A DNA stretch of 64,000 nt from Camarhynchus parvulus (taxonomy: Eukaryota; Chordata; Aves; Passeriformes; Thraupidae), in the NCBI RefSeq assembly GCF_901933205.1, contig NC_044581.1, forward strand, positions 11,902,001 to 11,966,000, read 5' to 3'. Positions within the stretch are counted from its first letter, which is position 1; each line of letters begins with the position of its first letter. Positions 1-12,721 of the stretch are shown one piece after another. The translations under genes were made by a program, and so were the position numbers. The notes beneath the pieces were generated by a model, which had not been told where the DNA came from, did not search any database, and was given only the letters and a program-made list of their open reading frames with translations.

Positions 1-3000
1 TTCAACTTACAAGCAATCCTTCTTTTGTATGCAATGTTAGAGAAATTCTGAATAAAAACTGGGCTTCAGTATCATTCTAGAACACTGTAAGGAAAATTCT
101 GTTCACTTGATGAACTTTGCAAACAATGCACAGAACAGGGTGGCTCAACAATTAAATAATTTTAGATTTTAACAATGCTGAAAACAATAATAGGAGATGT
201 GTTAAGAAAAATGTATGGCTGTTGATATAGCTGTTGAATTCTACAATGGAAAATGATGCTAATTAATCAGATTTACTTTTCCAAAGGGACACTATATAAT
301 GCTTTTGACAATAGTGCAGATGGAGTCAGGGAGGATGCATTTTAAAACTTTAGGAAAGTCTTAAATTTTAAAACATTAAAATTTGCTTTTTATATGAACT
401 CCTATAACAACAATGCCCCTACCTTTCTTGTCTACTAATTCTGCCAAAAATGATGTGTTTATTTGGAAACAGTAAAGTATGTCTGACATTTTTAAGACAC
501 AGCAAGGGGGGATTTTTGCAAAAGTGAAGGGGGTGAAAAGGAATTTTTATCCTGCTAAAGAAGCAACACAATCACAAGATATCTGAGTTTTATAAATCTC
601 CTGGATTGAGATAACATATGCTGCTCATTTTTTTGGTATTTTCATTGAATCCAAAAGTTAGAACTTGGAATACACCAGAGCACTTCTATAACACAATGAT
701 TGTTCAGTGTTGGGTCCAGCTTGAACTGTTCATCTGGAAAGTTTTAGCTGAAACCATCATAATTAATTAGAAATGGTTTAACTAGTTCAGAAAAAAAATA
801 ATTGTAGGTTTCCCCCTTACCCTGGGTAGAGGCCTGCATGATCTCCTCCCCATAAATGAAATAATCCTGATGGTGCCAAGCCCATTCTGCTCCCAGCTCT
901 GAAGCTCAAGTGGGCTCACACTGTAAGGCATCCCAGTCTGGCTGCTGCCTCCCTCGGGGGCTTTGCAGTGGTGATTGGTTTCACCAGGTTCAGATCCATA
1001 ATCAGACTTTCTCAAAATCTGGGGCCATTCAACAGGGATAAATTGTCTTCAGTTGTTATTCAAAGGCAGCACGAGACAGAGAATGCAAATGAGCGAAAGA
1101 ACAGCCATGGTAAAAGGAAGAAGTGAAGATGGTATGGAAATAAAATAGGACTTGTGGATGGCATTTTTTTTTCCTTCCAACAAAACCTAATAACTTGTAA
1201 CAGAAAACAGCTCAGTGCAGGAAGGGAGAGGCAGGGCATTAACCTTTTGTTAGAAAACACCAGAGTTTTGGTCTACCACTATTTCAAACACAGATGAGCA
1301 CAGGATTTAACAAGAAACCACTGGTTGTAGTTTCAGCTGGTAAAATCAAATTTAGAGGTAGGTTGATTCCTCAAGCTATTTATCTGTGTTCTTTCCAGGC
1401 TCAGTGCAGAAGATGGAATAAATAATTTTACTGGGCCTCAATGGGTCTACCTCTCTACCTCAACTTTTTATGAGCGACAAAATCCTGTTTCTCAATTTGA
1501 AAAAAATATTGTTGCTGTCAGGTTAAAATCAGTAATACTACGTCTGCCACTATTCATTATTTAGTAAAATTAGGTAAATTAGCTAAAATTTAACTTAATA
1601 GTGGGAGTCTTCACAAAATGTAAAACTTATAATGAAAAGCTTGAAATTTGTGTGCAGGAAATCTTTGTTCTGACTGTGACATTGTGAATTTCCACTTTGC
1701 TGGTATTCACTAAGCACTGCGTAAACTGAGAACTTTGGCTTTAAATGTAGGTATTTCTAATCAAATCTGCACCCCTGTGGTTAGGTGAGATATGTCCTGT
1801 GAAATTGCTTGTGTCCCTTGATTAAAGAAATTATATAATTGCTCCTCTTTGAAACTTCTCTGTGCTAAACATCAATTTTACATTTTACAGTTCTCAATTT
1901 TTACATTGTTGACTGATTTATGTAGTGTTTCTAGTAAAACTCTAGACATAGAATATTTCACTTATATTACCAGCAAACTGTATAATTTCTTTTTTTTGCA
2001 AGCATTTGCCTTTTGCAGTGAAAAATCATTGGCAATTCAAGGATTACAATCCCTGCATTTCTAGAAAACATTTGAGAATTTTCAAAATGATTCTAAGACA
2101 TTTCATGAAATGAAAAAAATGGAAAGACCTTTAGATAAAATTTACATTTTTTTCTTGCCAGAACTTTCCTTTTTGTAAGAGTATGCAGGTAATCATTAAA
2201 AATTTGAGGCAATGCCACATTATTGTTGTGATAATGGCCAAATAGGTGAAGTTCAAAACCTAAGTGCCTGAGATGATTAAAAATTTTTAAATACCTCATT
2301 TGAATGGGATAACATGAAATGTCTTGGTCTGGCACGCATGCAGATTATAAGATAACTTCTGAAAACAAAAATAAATGTAAAATTGTATCCTTTTTGCCAG
2401 TTCTGGGCATTTGAAAAGCTGCAGGCTATTCAAATTGTGCTGTGAATAGACCATTCTCCAGTGTAAGCAGAACAAGTTCTTCCCAGGATTCAAATAAAAT
2501 ATTTTTCATCTTCACTGTGAAGAGCTTTTTCCTCTGCTTTTCTTTATAGGAATAAAAGGCCTTTCTGTTCTTTCAGCTGAGCGACCTCTGCCTTTTAGGG
2601 AGAAATGGAGTTTCTGCTCCACTCACCCATTACCACCACCCAGAAATTCTGCAGCTTCTGTGCCTGGGCCAGGTGAACAATTGGTACAAATGGGGATGGG
2701 AAGGAAGAAAAGAGAAGCATGTGAGCACACATTTGTACTTTTTCTAGCAAAGAATACAGGATGGTTTGTGATCACAAGGAAAAGATCTTAAAATCCTTTC
2801 AGGTAGAAGTGGATACGTTTTGTAGGATAGCAATGTGATTGGGATTTAATTTGAAAGTTTACTGTTAAATGGCTCAGGCAGCTTTGCAGTTGCCAAAAGA
2901 ATACACTTTATGCATTCAGATGTGTAATGCCCAGTCTGCAGCATCAGTCAGTCCATTTAGGTGATTTTGTCACACTGCAGTTTGTTGGAATGTCACTAAA

Positions 3001-6000
3001 CTGTCTCAGCAACTCACAGAACAGAGGTTTGGGTTGTTTTTTTAATTTGTTATATTTTCAAATAGTATTTGTTAGGTATTCTTCAAGTTATCCTGGACAC
3101 ACCTTGCACTTGAATTGTGAAATTGGAGATTTGAAGATATAGGGTGTTCTAAAGCCCAAAGTCATCCTGGGCAAAATCCAGCCCAGCTTGTTGTGATTTG
3201 CTGGCAGCTGGAGATTTATGGGCTGAGACTATTGTCCTGGTACACTTGTGTTGCCCCTGGCATTAGGTGGGGATAAACAGGTTTAAAAGGGGCACAGTTT
3301 TGACAATACTTATATAAACAATTATTCTTTCATGTCTAACAAATTCTTCAATGTTAGTTTGTAGATGCACCATGTCTGCCATGGATTTCAGCTCTTGCAT
3401 TATGGATTTGGCATCATTCATAAGAATTGTGTGCTTTGGGTCAAATACACCTGTCTACACTAAGTTATTAGAAAATTTGAAGATGCATATGCACCTTTTA
3501 AAATATGCAGATATATTACTCCTGTCCTTTTAAAAATTGGCTAATGATTGACTTTAGGCAATAGTGTACCTATGGTCCTGTAATCTGTGTGTTTTATTTA
3601 AATGGAATGAAATTATTTTCATTATGTCAAGTAATAAGTAAATTAAAGGGAAATTCTTTGTAGGCTGCTGTTTTTATTATGTCCTAACCTTAAGCAGAAA
3701 ACAAGCTGGGCCAACTAGTTCTTGCTTTTATTAAAGTTCCTGTTGGCAGAGCACTGGTGGGACACATTAATCTTAGCATTAATGCTGAGGAAAAGGGGCT
3801 TAGAAGCCTAGGATGAATAAATCATTCCAGAGCCCATTTGGATCTGTTGGCACCTTCCCTGTTATGTTGTTGCTGGATAAAAAGGCTTCTCTAAGTGTTA
3901 AAGGGCTGGATGACACAACTGGCTTATTGCAGAATGGCCCTCAGTAATTTGTGAGTGTGCTGAGGGGGGGTAGCGAGCAATGGGGCAGGGTGGTTTGAGC
4001 ATGTGGGCTGGCACTGAGGAAAGTAAAGACACACTTTCTTCTGTCCCCAGTAACCTGTGCAGTCCTTGTCACTGGGCCAGTGGTGCTTCCAGCGTCACTC
4101 TGAGGTACTTGTTGACACCAGAGAGGAAGAAGAGTACTTGAAATGCTTTCTATTTGTGTTACTTCGTTAAAATTTTTGGAGCCTCGGGGATGAGCCATTT
4201 ATTTTGCAATTGAAAAGGCACATTATCCATTTATCTTTCCCGTAAAGACTGTCGCTGAATATGCAGAAAGGTAAAATCATCAGACTCCAAAAGTAACTTT
4301 TTGCTTCAGGTCCTCCATATCTTGCTCTTTTCTGATCAGCTTTTGGGGTTTGTTTCAGTCCCTCTGTTCTGCAACATGCCCATCTATTTGTGGTTGGCTC
4401 AGAAGCCCCTCACTGCTCTGTTTCACAGAACTGCCCCGCTCTCAGCACTCACCTTCATAGCACAGGCTCAGAAATGAGTTTTTGTTACCATTTTCCTTGG
4501 CCTTTTCCAGATTCAATTCAGATGCAGTTCTGTACATCTTCAGAGCAGGATGCAACTAAAATTTGTCTCCATGAGGTTTCTGGGTGGCCAAGGTGAAGGA
4601 GCCCAAGGAAAGAGGGAATGAGCAGTGAAGCTGGAAGGTTCACAGCCCTTTCATCACCCAGCTCCCAACACCATAAATCAGTGCCTGCTGTGATGTGTTT
4701 TCACTGGCCCCAGGTGGGCTTTTCTGTCCTCTGGAGAATTCTGTGCACTTAAAAATTAATGGGGTGGGATTGGTCTCTGGGTGTTTTTCCCAATTTCCCA
4801 GAGCTTTCATTGCTGTTCCATGAAACAGTGGCTGCAGAGAGCAGAGGAAGGTTGTCATATGGCAGCAGCTACACATTTTCAGTAGTAGTCAGTGAACAAT
4901 TGTGTGCTACAATTTACACTCTCTTCTCTGGTCTGTTCTTCAACTGATGAAGCAACTATTATTAGCCAGGCAATAATCAAATACTTGAAATATGTATGTA
5001 AAGAAGATTTGGAGAATAATGCATGCTACCATCAATTAAGCATTTCACACGCTCAAGAGATGCACTGAAGTGTAGAAATTCAAGCTATATCACTGTATTT
5101 TTACCTGACACATTTGCTGTTGAGACAGCTCTATTTTCTCAGTGTATTTTATTAATAAAAGAATCTTGTTTTATAAACACAGATAATTTTTAATGCAATG
5201 GATGTAATGTACAACAATTATTTTGGAAAACTATTAGTTGTTAGATAGCACAAATCACAGTTAAAATAATATTAAAACAGAAGAAAGATGGAAAACAGCA
5301 TGAAATGTCTCAATACATTTGATTTTCAATGAAATAATAGACTATCACTTTACTAGTTCTAATATAAATGGAATCATTTGAAAGCTATCAACATGTACAT
5401 GTGCTGTAATAGATAGAAACCTACCTTTTCAAGTCATCTGGTTGTCAGTGGACTTAAGAGGGAAGCACTGCTTTTCACATACATGTGGTCCTTGTAAAGC
5501 TGCTGGTTAGCAACAGTTTACAATTTAAAAACTCAAGCAATGGGCAGTATGTGGTAATGGAACACCAGAAACAGAAGGGAGAGGACAAGAGTCACTTGTG
5601 CTTGTTCAAATGTGATTTGTCCCGAGAAAACAATAATAATTTAACAGATTTCTTAAGCAGGGGAACAAATCCCTAAGTGTCTATCTTGATACAGCATTTT
5701 ATTTCTTTTCTGCTTCCTGTCCTCTCCCACTGTCTCTGGACCAGAGCTGTGCCAGGTACAATGGCTTGTGCAGTCACCTAATGCTGGGCTCACTTCCTAC
5801 AGCACAGTTTGTGAGTAAACTCTATATCTAGTTTTGTTCAAAAGCCTCCAAATTGAGTATTTATTAAGATTACAGATTTTAGAACAGCAGTGACTCAAAC
5901 TTTTGATTCTAAAAAAGAGAATCTGTAATTCTGAATTGATTTGCAAGGAAATGTTATAATAAAAAAATTCCTTTCTGAATTCCTCGCTTTTCTTCTGCAT

Positions 6001-6187
6001 TTCCATGATGAGGTCCTTCCAGACTGGCAGGGAATATCCATGCCTGCAGTGGTATCATCACCTTTGGTCGTGTCAGGGAAGGTATGGGAGCCTGGCTGTC
6101 TGTGGAAGGGCCAAGTCTTAATGCAGGCACCTTTTGTCTTAGAAGAATGTGATATCTAGTGCTTGGTCACTTGCTAACAATTGGAAA
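1..6187. other. AT-rich single-copy non-coding DNA
   Basis: Open frames here reach only about 60-85 codons, overlap on both strands and match no family I know. Slightly GC-richer patches lie near 880-1000 and 4000-4870. Short G-runs occur near 507-533. There is no tandem array, recognisable transposon or RNA gene. It reads as intergenic or intronic sequence. Confidence 0.7.
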
Positions 6188-6188
6188 A

Positions 6189-6337
6189 GCAGAATCTGGC
6201 CTAAATTGTTATAATAGTTATTATTAAATTGCATGGTGGGCCTGAGTCTAATTTTACTCTTATTTTATAGAGCCATTGACTTTAATGGAATTGCTCCAAA
6301 GTTCTCACTGGCATAACTGTGAGCAGAATTAGGCCCA
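6189..6337. repeat. Degenerate ancient palindromic interspersed repeat
   Basis: The left end GGGCCTGAGTCT (from 6238) and the right end GAGCAGAATTAGGCCC (6321-6336) are imperfect inverted copies. The centre, CCATTGACTTTAATGG (6273-6288), is itself nearly palindromic. A second right-end-like motif, GCAGAATCTGGCCT, lies just upstream at 6189-6202. I recall very similar palindromic sequence, with a central ATTGACTTCAATGG, as a common old repeat in bird, crocodile and turtle genomes, but I cannot give its family name reliably. The copy is diverged and has no coding capacity. It could be the relic of a MITE-like DNA transposon, or of a SINE exapted in amniotes. Confidence 0.55.
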
Positions 6338-9300
6338 ATAACTGTCATGTAAAACAAAGTCATTCCATCTTGTAAACCATAAAGCAGGTTACATGGTAGT
6401 TAAGTGTGGGCCAAAAACATTAATCTTTCAGATGATGTGTTTAATGGCAGCCTTGGATGCTTGCAGTCAATTAAAATTTCCTGGCACATTTTCATAGGAC
6501 AAGGAACGTTTGTTACTAATCATGTCCAAAAGAAATTCTAGCTGGTGTAATTGTATTTTACTTAGCTAAAATTGCCTTTGTGCTTATAGTTAGGTTGTTA
6601 TTCTTCACTCTGTCTTTTAGAAAACCCACACAATTGTGGAGTTATTTTGGTGCAGAGGATAGCTGTGCTATCACCCAGAAGCAGCACAAAGCAGAGTTTC
6701 TCTTACTCTGTGCTGTTGAGCTGCAAAGTGTCTCTAAAGTCTAAAATTGTGAGGGGGAAAGGAAGTGTCATGATTGCTGCTTTAATATTTAGGGACAGAA
6801 TCTCAGCTAATACAAATTACTGTGGTTGGGTTGAAACATCATTTAATTGATCTGCCTTTTATCTCTTAAAATAATGTACATCTTAATTGGCCATGCCCCT
6901 TTGGTTTTATTACTTCTACCTATAAAATACAATATTTTATAACACTTTGGTCTGAAAAAGATAAGAAAAGAACATACAGGCAATTACATTTTTTCTTGTT
7001 GTTTCTCCTTGAGTAAATCCTGAACTTGGTCTAAAGTGACTCTGAAACAGTTCAGATTAGCTACCATAGCAGTAAAAACCCTTTGAAAATGCCTCTATTT
7101 CTGCCTCTTTCTTTGGGCAATTAAATCTACATTTTGCTGAACGTTCATGGAAGATAATGTGAATTTTCCCAGCCATTGGGAAGGTGGGGCAGTGTTACCA
7201 TGCTAAGGAATTTATGCCAGCTTGAGAAAATGCCCCATATAAGCTTCCAGCGGATCCATGGAGAGCAGTGTGTTCCTTGCATGCCCTGTGGGAAAGCCTG
7301 TCGAAACTGTGGATATGAGAGATCAGGAAAGAGTTTAAGGGAAAGAACAACAGACAACTCCCAGAGCTACAGAGTGGCTCAAGAAAATGTGGTGCTCTTC
7401 CTCTCAATGGGTTATATGTTATTTTAAAATACTTTTTACTTTGCTCTCTCTCACAGTGGTGTGTGCTGGGAGGGAGCAGCTGATGAGTTTTATGAGAATA
7501 TGTTGGGAACATGAGTCAAAAAGTTCCAGCAACCTCCAGATGCATCCACAGACAGAAATATTCATTGCACTCTATTAAACAAAAAAAACCTTCAGAAACT
7601 GATATTGCTGGTACTAAAGTCTGGTGGTGTTCTAAAACCTTGTGCACGTGCTTAAAGGCATTGGAAAAAGCCAAAGGAAGTGCATGTGAGGCAATACCTG
7701 CATATTTTAGTTAAATATATCAGGAAGCAATAGTCTTGTGACCAAGCCAGAAAATTGAATGTAAAGAGTGCTTTGGGCTTACCGTCTACAGGTCTCCTAA
7801 CTTGAAATATTTTATTTTAGGATTCTAGTTTCACAGTACTATATACTTGGCTTCTCCTCCTCAAGTCCATAACAAATTATTTGCATGCTGTGCTGGGATA
7901 AAAAAAAAATAAAATAAAAATTGAGAAACAGCTCTGTTAGCTCTTTAGTTTGACTTCAATTTATTCTCAAACTCAGCCAACAAACACAGTCCTCCTACAC
8001 TTGTAGAGCTTCTGGTTTTTCTTGGCCCATGCAGCCCTTTGTCCTCTGGCAAAATTTCACTGGAAACTTCATGCAAATCCTGTTTGATCTTTACCAAGTC
8101 ATCTCAAGGAGGGGACTCATGTTTTAGCTTCTTTTCCTTCTCTGAAGAGAGGAAAAGAGGAAGGTAGAAATTTTTTGTGAGGAAACAACTGTGTACAGGT
8201 CTAGTCTCAAGCACCTCAAAAGTTCTCGGGCAGCTGTGACTGTTCCATGTTCTTCAGAGAGGTGTTACCAGGATACCAGTGGCTGTCATAAGTGTAATGG
8301 GGTCTTACTCATCTTCTGTCTGTGTTTTCCATGCAGTTTATTCAAACTCTTACCCTCTGGAGTGAGAGGACGCTGAAAACTTCCTCTTTATTAATTTCAA
8401 TTCATCGTCTTGTATGAATAGGAATCAGTACACACCTATGTAGGAAAAAACCCCAGGGGACTGTGCCACTTGGTTTTTGATCATGGCCACCCTTGCTGAT
8501 CAAATTATGCTTATGTGAAATCAAATATTCTTTCACTCTTTGGAAATTTAAAACAAATTCTCCAGACTCTGACTCCAGAATGGTTCTGAGACTAAGGAGT
8601 AGTGGAAATGAATGAAAACATAGGAATTTAAAAGGCTAAATAAATAGGAAGGACTGATGCAGAAACACAAGTGTCTCTGACATCAAGATTATCCATGAGA
8701 CTTGTCCTGCTGCTTCTCAGAGAGACACACTCCACAACACCTACCCAGCTTCTGCCTGGAGTCATAACTGTGGGAAGTAGAGTGCAGCAGTTTGGCTGAT
8801 GCTTCCCTCTTTGCCTTCTTTCTTTTCCTCCTGCACCCTTTGACAACAAATTTCAATTGGCTGCAAGATTTTAGGTTCCATTCTTCTGCCTGTGTCCAAC
8901 TGATCCCAAAGTATCTGCTTGCATTCGCCTCCCCAGCACCCCTGTGGTCTCACTATTCTGACTTCTGCTGCTTGCTCATGAGGAAGTTTTGAATATGCCA
9001 GATGAATTATCCCTTAATCTGAAGAATCTGTATTTCTACTCAACCTTTTTTTTTCTGATATCAAGGTGGCAGAGCTATTAAACAGCAGTGTCCAAGAAGG
9101 GAAGAAGAATAGTTTGGAACAGCTGTGGAATTTGTTAAAAGGAGAATGAGACAGTGAAGAGTTTGTGCTGAAACGGGCTGTGGAAATTTAGCAGTTTACC
9201 TAGAAAGAAATAACATAAAAAATGATTTATATATCTTTATTAGTAAAATCAGGATCTGTCATGGATTATATTTTCTAAAATATGAGACAATTGTACAATA

Positions 9301-9507
9301 CAGGAACATTCAAAAACCTACAATTAATTATTAGTACAAATTAAAAAATACACAGTGAGTTCTAATCGCCAGTTCTATTCTGAATTCATCTTTGTTTAAG
9401 GCTTAGAAGGGTCTGCCTCAGATACAAACTTCTGTTAGTAATTCAAGCAGTTTCTAATAGTGCAAACTGAGTTCCTTTAAAAGATTGTTTTAAAGTTCTC
9501 TTTGATT
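6338..9507. other. Non-coding DNA with small low-complexity tracts
   Basis: The longest frame (105 codons, minus, 7195-7512) is overlapped by unrelated frames of 83 and 63 codons on the other strand, the pattern of random open frames. An A-rich run occupies 7900-7920 and a purine-rich stretch lies near 8142-8167. I see no repeat family or gene. Confidence 0.65.
7900..7920. repeat. A-rich low-complexity run
   Basis: A10 followed by TAAAATAAAAA. No retroposed body is recognised upstream. Confidence 0.8.
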
Positions 9508-9554
9508 TCAGATATCTTCAAATATCACACTAGATATGTATCCCAGATATCTGA
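9508..9554. repeat. Perfect 10-bp inverted repeat around AGATATCT
   Basis: TCAGATATCT (9508-9517) is followed 27 bases later by its exact reverse complement AGATATCTGA (9545-9554). Each arm contains the self-palindrome AGATATCT. Two more ATATC/GATAT words lie in the loop. It could form a small hairpin or be a clustered binding site. At this length in AT-rich DNA, chance is a real alternative. Confidence 0.45.
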
Positions 9555-11588
9555 GCTGTGTGGGAAATGGGTATGCTCTAACTTACACAATGTTTTGGAA
9601 AGGCAACCTGAAACAGGAGATTTTTAGATATTACAGTGGCAACAAAAGGAGTGTGGGGAGCCAGCCAGGCAGAAGTACTCTCTAATTCAGTGGCTGAGCT
9701 TAAAATGAAAAATTGTCAATTTTTTGTTTTAGTGAGGAGAAAAAGTTATTTGCTTTTTGTTCACCTACTATGGAGAAATTGTTAAAAAAACCCAACAGAA
9801 CCAGCAAACAAACAAACAAAAAAAAAAAAAGGAAGCTTGCTATCCAGTATGCATTTTCAGATAAAATGCATTTCTCTTTAGACATCTTGGCAAAACAGGA
9901 AATGTTCCTATAAGTATTTCAGTCACTGAAGGTGTTTTTTTCTTCAAATATTTTTGCAAGCAAACTAATATGGCATTTTGGATAGATTTAGATTGGTGCA
10001 TCTTTTTTATATTTTTCAGTTTTAAGAAATAATCAGATCCTTACTTCTGAAATGTGGGAGAGAATCGTATAATTCTGGGCTTGGGCAATCCAATCCACAG
10101 AAGGACATCAGGCATAGTTTAGTCCTTTTATAAACAAGTTATTTGCTCTTCTTGTATCATTGCTGATTCATTTGGACTATTAACAAGCTTTTTGAAACTA
10201 TTAAAGCCTCTCCACTCTGTCTTCACAACTTCCTCAAAACTGCATCTTTGATTTATGTGGTCAGCATTTACTCCCTAAGGTCTTATTGACCTTGGCAGTG
10301 TTAGAAATCATATTTTCACATGCATCAATTACCCCTGACTAATTTCTCTGGTACGGTTTGCACATAAATAACCTTCCTTTGGCAGTTGCATTTTTTACTT
10401 TTCACTTGTTTATTTTTAAGAAACATTGTGTGAATGCATGTATGGACTATACTGGAAAGTGGTTCTCTATTGGAGTTTGGTTAAGAATGTGCATTATTGC
10501 TCTCCTTGAATGTGTTAATGCTAGATGGAAGGAAATTTTTTTTTAGTCCTTTTTTTCAACTTTTGCTTTCAGAATCATACAATTCCTAGTAACCTTTAAT
10601 GTTCTGCCCCATAGTAGTTAAACTCTTCTAAGAGTGAAATGAATTTTTTCCTTGGAACATGGGACACATACTCTATAATAGCCCTCCCTATTTGATTAGC
10701 AAATGCAACAAAAGTAAAGGTTCAGAAAGATTTGGAATTTGTAAAATTTGACTTCTAGAAGAAAGTCTGCTAGGACTGCAGACACACTGCAAGTGACTAT
10801 AGCAGACAGCAGCCCAGGAGAGAAATCCAAGAACAGAACTTCACTCTCACTACATGAGCATCAAGAAAACATCTTATGCTGTGTAACTGAGTGGTTTCCA
10901 GACTGGGAGTGTGGAATTTGAGCACTACACACATTTCCCACATTTGTTTTCGATGGAGGTTGTGGCCTGGTAAGACAAGCAGCTTACATCCACAGGGAAG
11001 ATGAAAAAAAATATTGGAAAGTAAAATTCCTCAGTCCAAATCCAAGCTCTACAGCTGAGCCATTATGCCCTGGTGTGTAAAGGAAAGCACTGTACTGGAG
11101 AATGTGGTAAGTGCATGGCATTGTAAAACTCCTGAGATTTGGGTGCTTTCTGAAATATTTAACAGTGCTAGCAGAAAGCAGGTAACCCTTTAATTCATTT
11201 CATCAAGGTAAACCTTAAGTAACTGTAAGCAAAAAGAGGATGGTCAGGCGAATTTAACAGCAGTTATAGATAGTTACAATTGAGTCATTCAGCTTTTTGA
11301 ACCTGTGCCTTTTACTGGCCTGTTAGAAGTGGGGTGAATAATTTGCTGGGTCTCTGATACAATGTTTGCAGCCGTCTGTAGATACAGTGAATGTTTCCTT
11401 AGTGATGCAACTACAGAAAACATGGGTGAATGCACTACAAGATTGTCTCACTTCATGGAGCACTAGCTGAGGTACAACTCTGTTATGTGTTTTTTGCACA
11501 TAATTGTGGAGTAAGAATAGAATGTTTCCTTCTCACTTGCAGACATATATTTTAAGTTCCCTTTACAATGTTCTCATAAGAAATTTTC
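9555..11588. other. AT-rich non-coding DNA
   Basis: The only notable content is the (CAAA)n/A-run at 9804-9830. Frames are no longer than about 66 codons and have no recognisable domain. Confidence 0.65.
9804..9830. repeat. (CAAA)n plus poly-A low-complexity tract
   Basis: About four CAAA units run directly into about 13 A. It might be the tail of a very old retroposed sequence on the plus strand, but nothing recognisable precedes it. Confidence 0.8.
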
Positions 11589-11950
11589 CTAACCTTTGGC
11601 CAAAACTTTTTTGACAGCAGTATGAGTTCCATTGTCTAATTCTTGAATTGTGTTTGAGATGGAAACAATACCTTCATTTTCTGACAGCATTTTCAGGAAA
11701 TGTGGCACCAGTCCCAGCACTGCCTCGTGCTCTGTGCCAGGGACTGGCAGAGGATGCACCTTCCATCCTTCCAGTGCTGTCTGCAGGGGCTCTGGGAGTG
11801 CTGCCTGCACCCTTGGGGGCAGCACTGCAGAGCACCTGGGCCTTGGTGGCTCTGCTGACTGAAGGACAAAGTCACCAGAGCAATATCCTCATTCTCAGTG
11901 TCAATGGCACCTGTGCAACACTGAAATTCTTCAAAGAGGCACAGAAGCAA
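11589..11950 (-). pseudogene. Possible degraded coding relic (unidentified)
   Basis: Read on the minus strand, one frame is open through 11693-11950 and another through 11589-11825. A single frame change in the overlap would give one continuous product of roughly 110-120 residues. The C-terminal half has a soluble, helix-like look (for example HFLKMLSENEGIVSISNTI) and ends in KKVLAKG before a TAG. The stretch is GC-richer than its AT-rich flanks. I do not recognise the protein. The loose resemblance of the helical part to armadillo-type repeats is an impression, not a match. It has no convincing splice sites and no 3' poly-A tract. It could equally be a chance pair of open frames in a GC-richer patch. 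Confidence 0.2.
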
Positions 11951-12613
11951 TATTTAATATCGATGACCTGAGTATTTCAAGCAGAAAAGATCCATTAACT
12001 GTGAGCCCTGTTCAGCTTTCATATGAGGAATCTTCTTTTCCCATTCAAGAGTTTTTTACAAAATGTTGATGGCTTTTTAACCAAATGTTATCCTGTGGAC
12101 TGACTTTTGTATTCCTAACTATCATTTCTACTGATAATATTTCAGATCTTTGTTAAAAAAAAAACAAACAACAAAACAAAAACAGCCTTTTCTGTGACAA
12201 CCTAATATAAAGAATAATCTAACAGTGGGAGCCTGGAGGAGGCAAAAGTCCCCTTGTGTTAATATGCTTGTTACAGAAATACAACTTTCTATGAAGATTG
12301 AAGCCCCGGTTTATGGGATTGGAATCTTCAGCCTAAGAAACAAGTGTTTTACTGTGATTTTCACTGCTAGGGCTGTACACTAAGTACATTGGTTATGTGT
12401 TCCTTAAAGGCCTTATCTTTACCTGCCATACTATAAATTATCTCCTGTTTGTTATCTATGTTGAAGATAGCTGGAAACTCTTGAGAGCTTCTTGTATTGC
12501 CTGTGAAGTGCTGTCAGTGTGGCACACCTTTTGTTCTTTTTAGAAAAGCCATAGGATAATAGCAAGCTGGCAGTGGATAATTTTCTAATTATGTGGTTTG
12601 TTCCGCATTTCAG
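11951..12613. other. Non-coding DNA with an A/CAAA-rich tract
   Basis: An A-run followed by CAAACAACAAAACAAAAAC occupies 12155-12185. The 3' end of the interval (about 12575-12613) supplies the branch-point-like CTAAT and the pyrimidine-rich TTCCGCATTTCAG before the exon candidate at 12614. Nothing else is recognised. Confidence 0.55.
12155..12185. repeat. A/CAAA-rich low-complexity run
   Basis: A10 followed by interrupted CAAA/CAA units. It has no recognisable associated element. Confidence 0.8.
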
Positions 12614-12721
12614 AGGCTCACTGGCAGTTTCAGAGTAACAAGAGGACAAATGATGCTGATCTTTCTCCACAAAATGACACCTTTAAGAGAGAAAGTTACA
12701 GTGAAAACCACATGCATTCAG
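12614..12721 (+). other. Possible exon (unproven), 108 bp
   Basis: A good 3' splice-like site (GTTTGTTCCGCATTTCAG, ending 12613, with CTAAT upstream) and a near-consensus 5' splice site (CAG/GTAAGG at 12721/12722) bound 108 bases. In the frame with phase 1 at both ends the stretch is fully open. It would encode a hydrophilic peptide of about 36 residues containing NDADLSPQNDTFKRESYSEN. A symmetric 1-1 phase means it could be skipped without breaking a frame. A second frame is also open. I recognise no protein family, see no partner exons, and cannot exclude coincidence. If real, the window would lie inside a long-intron gene transcribed on the plus strand. Confidence 0.22.
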
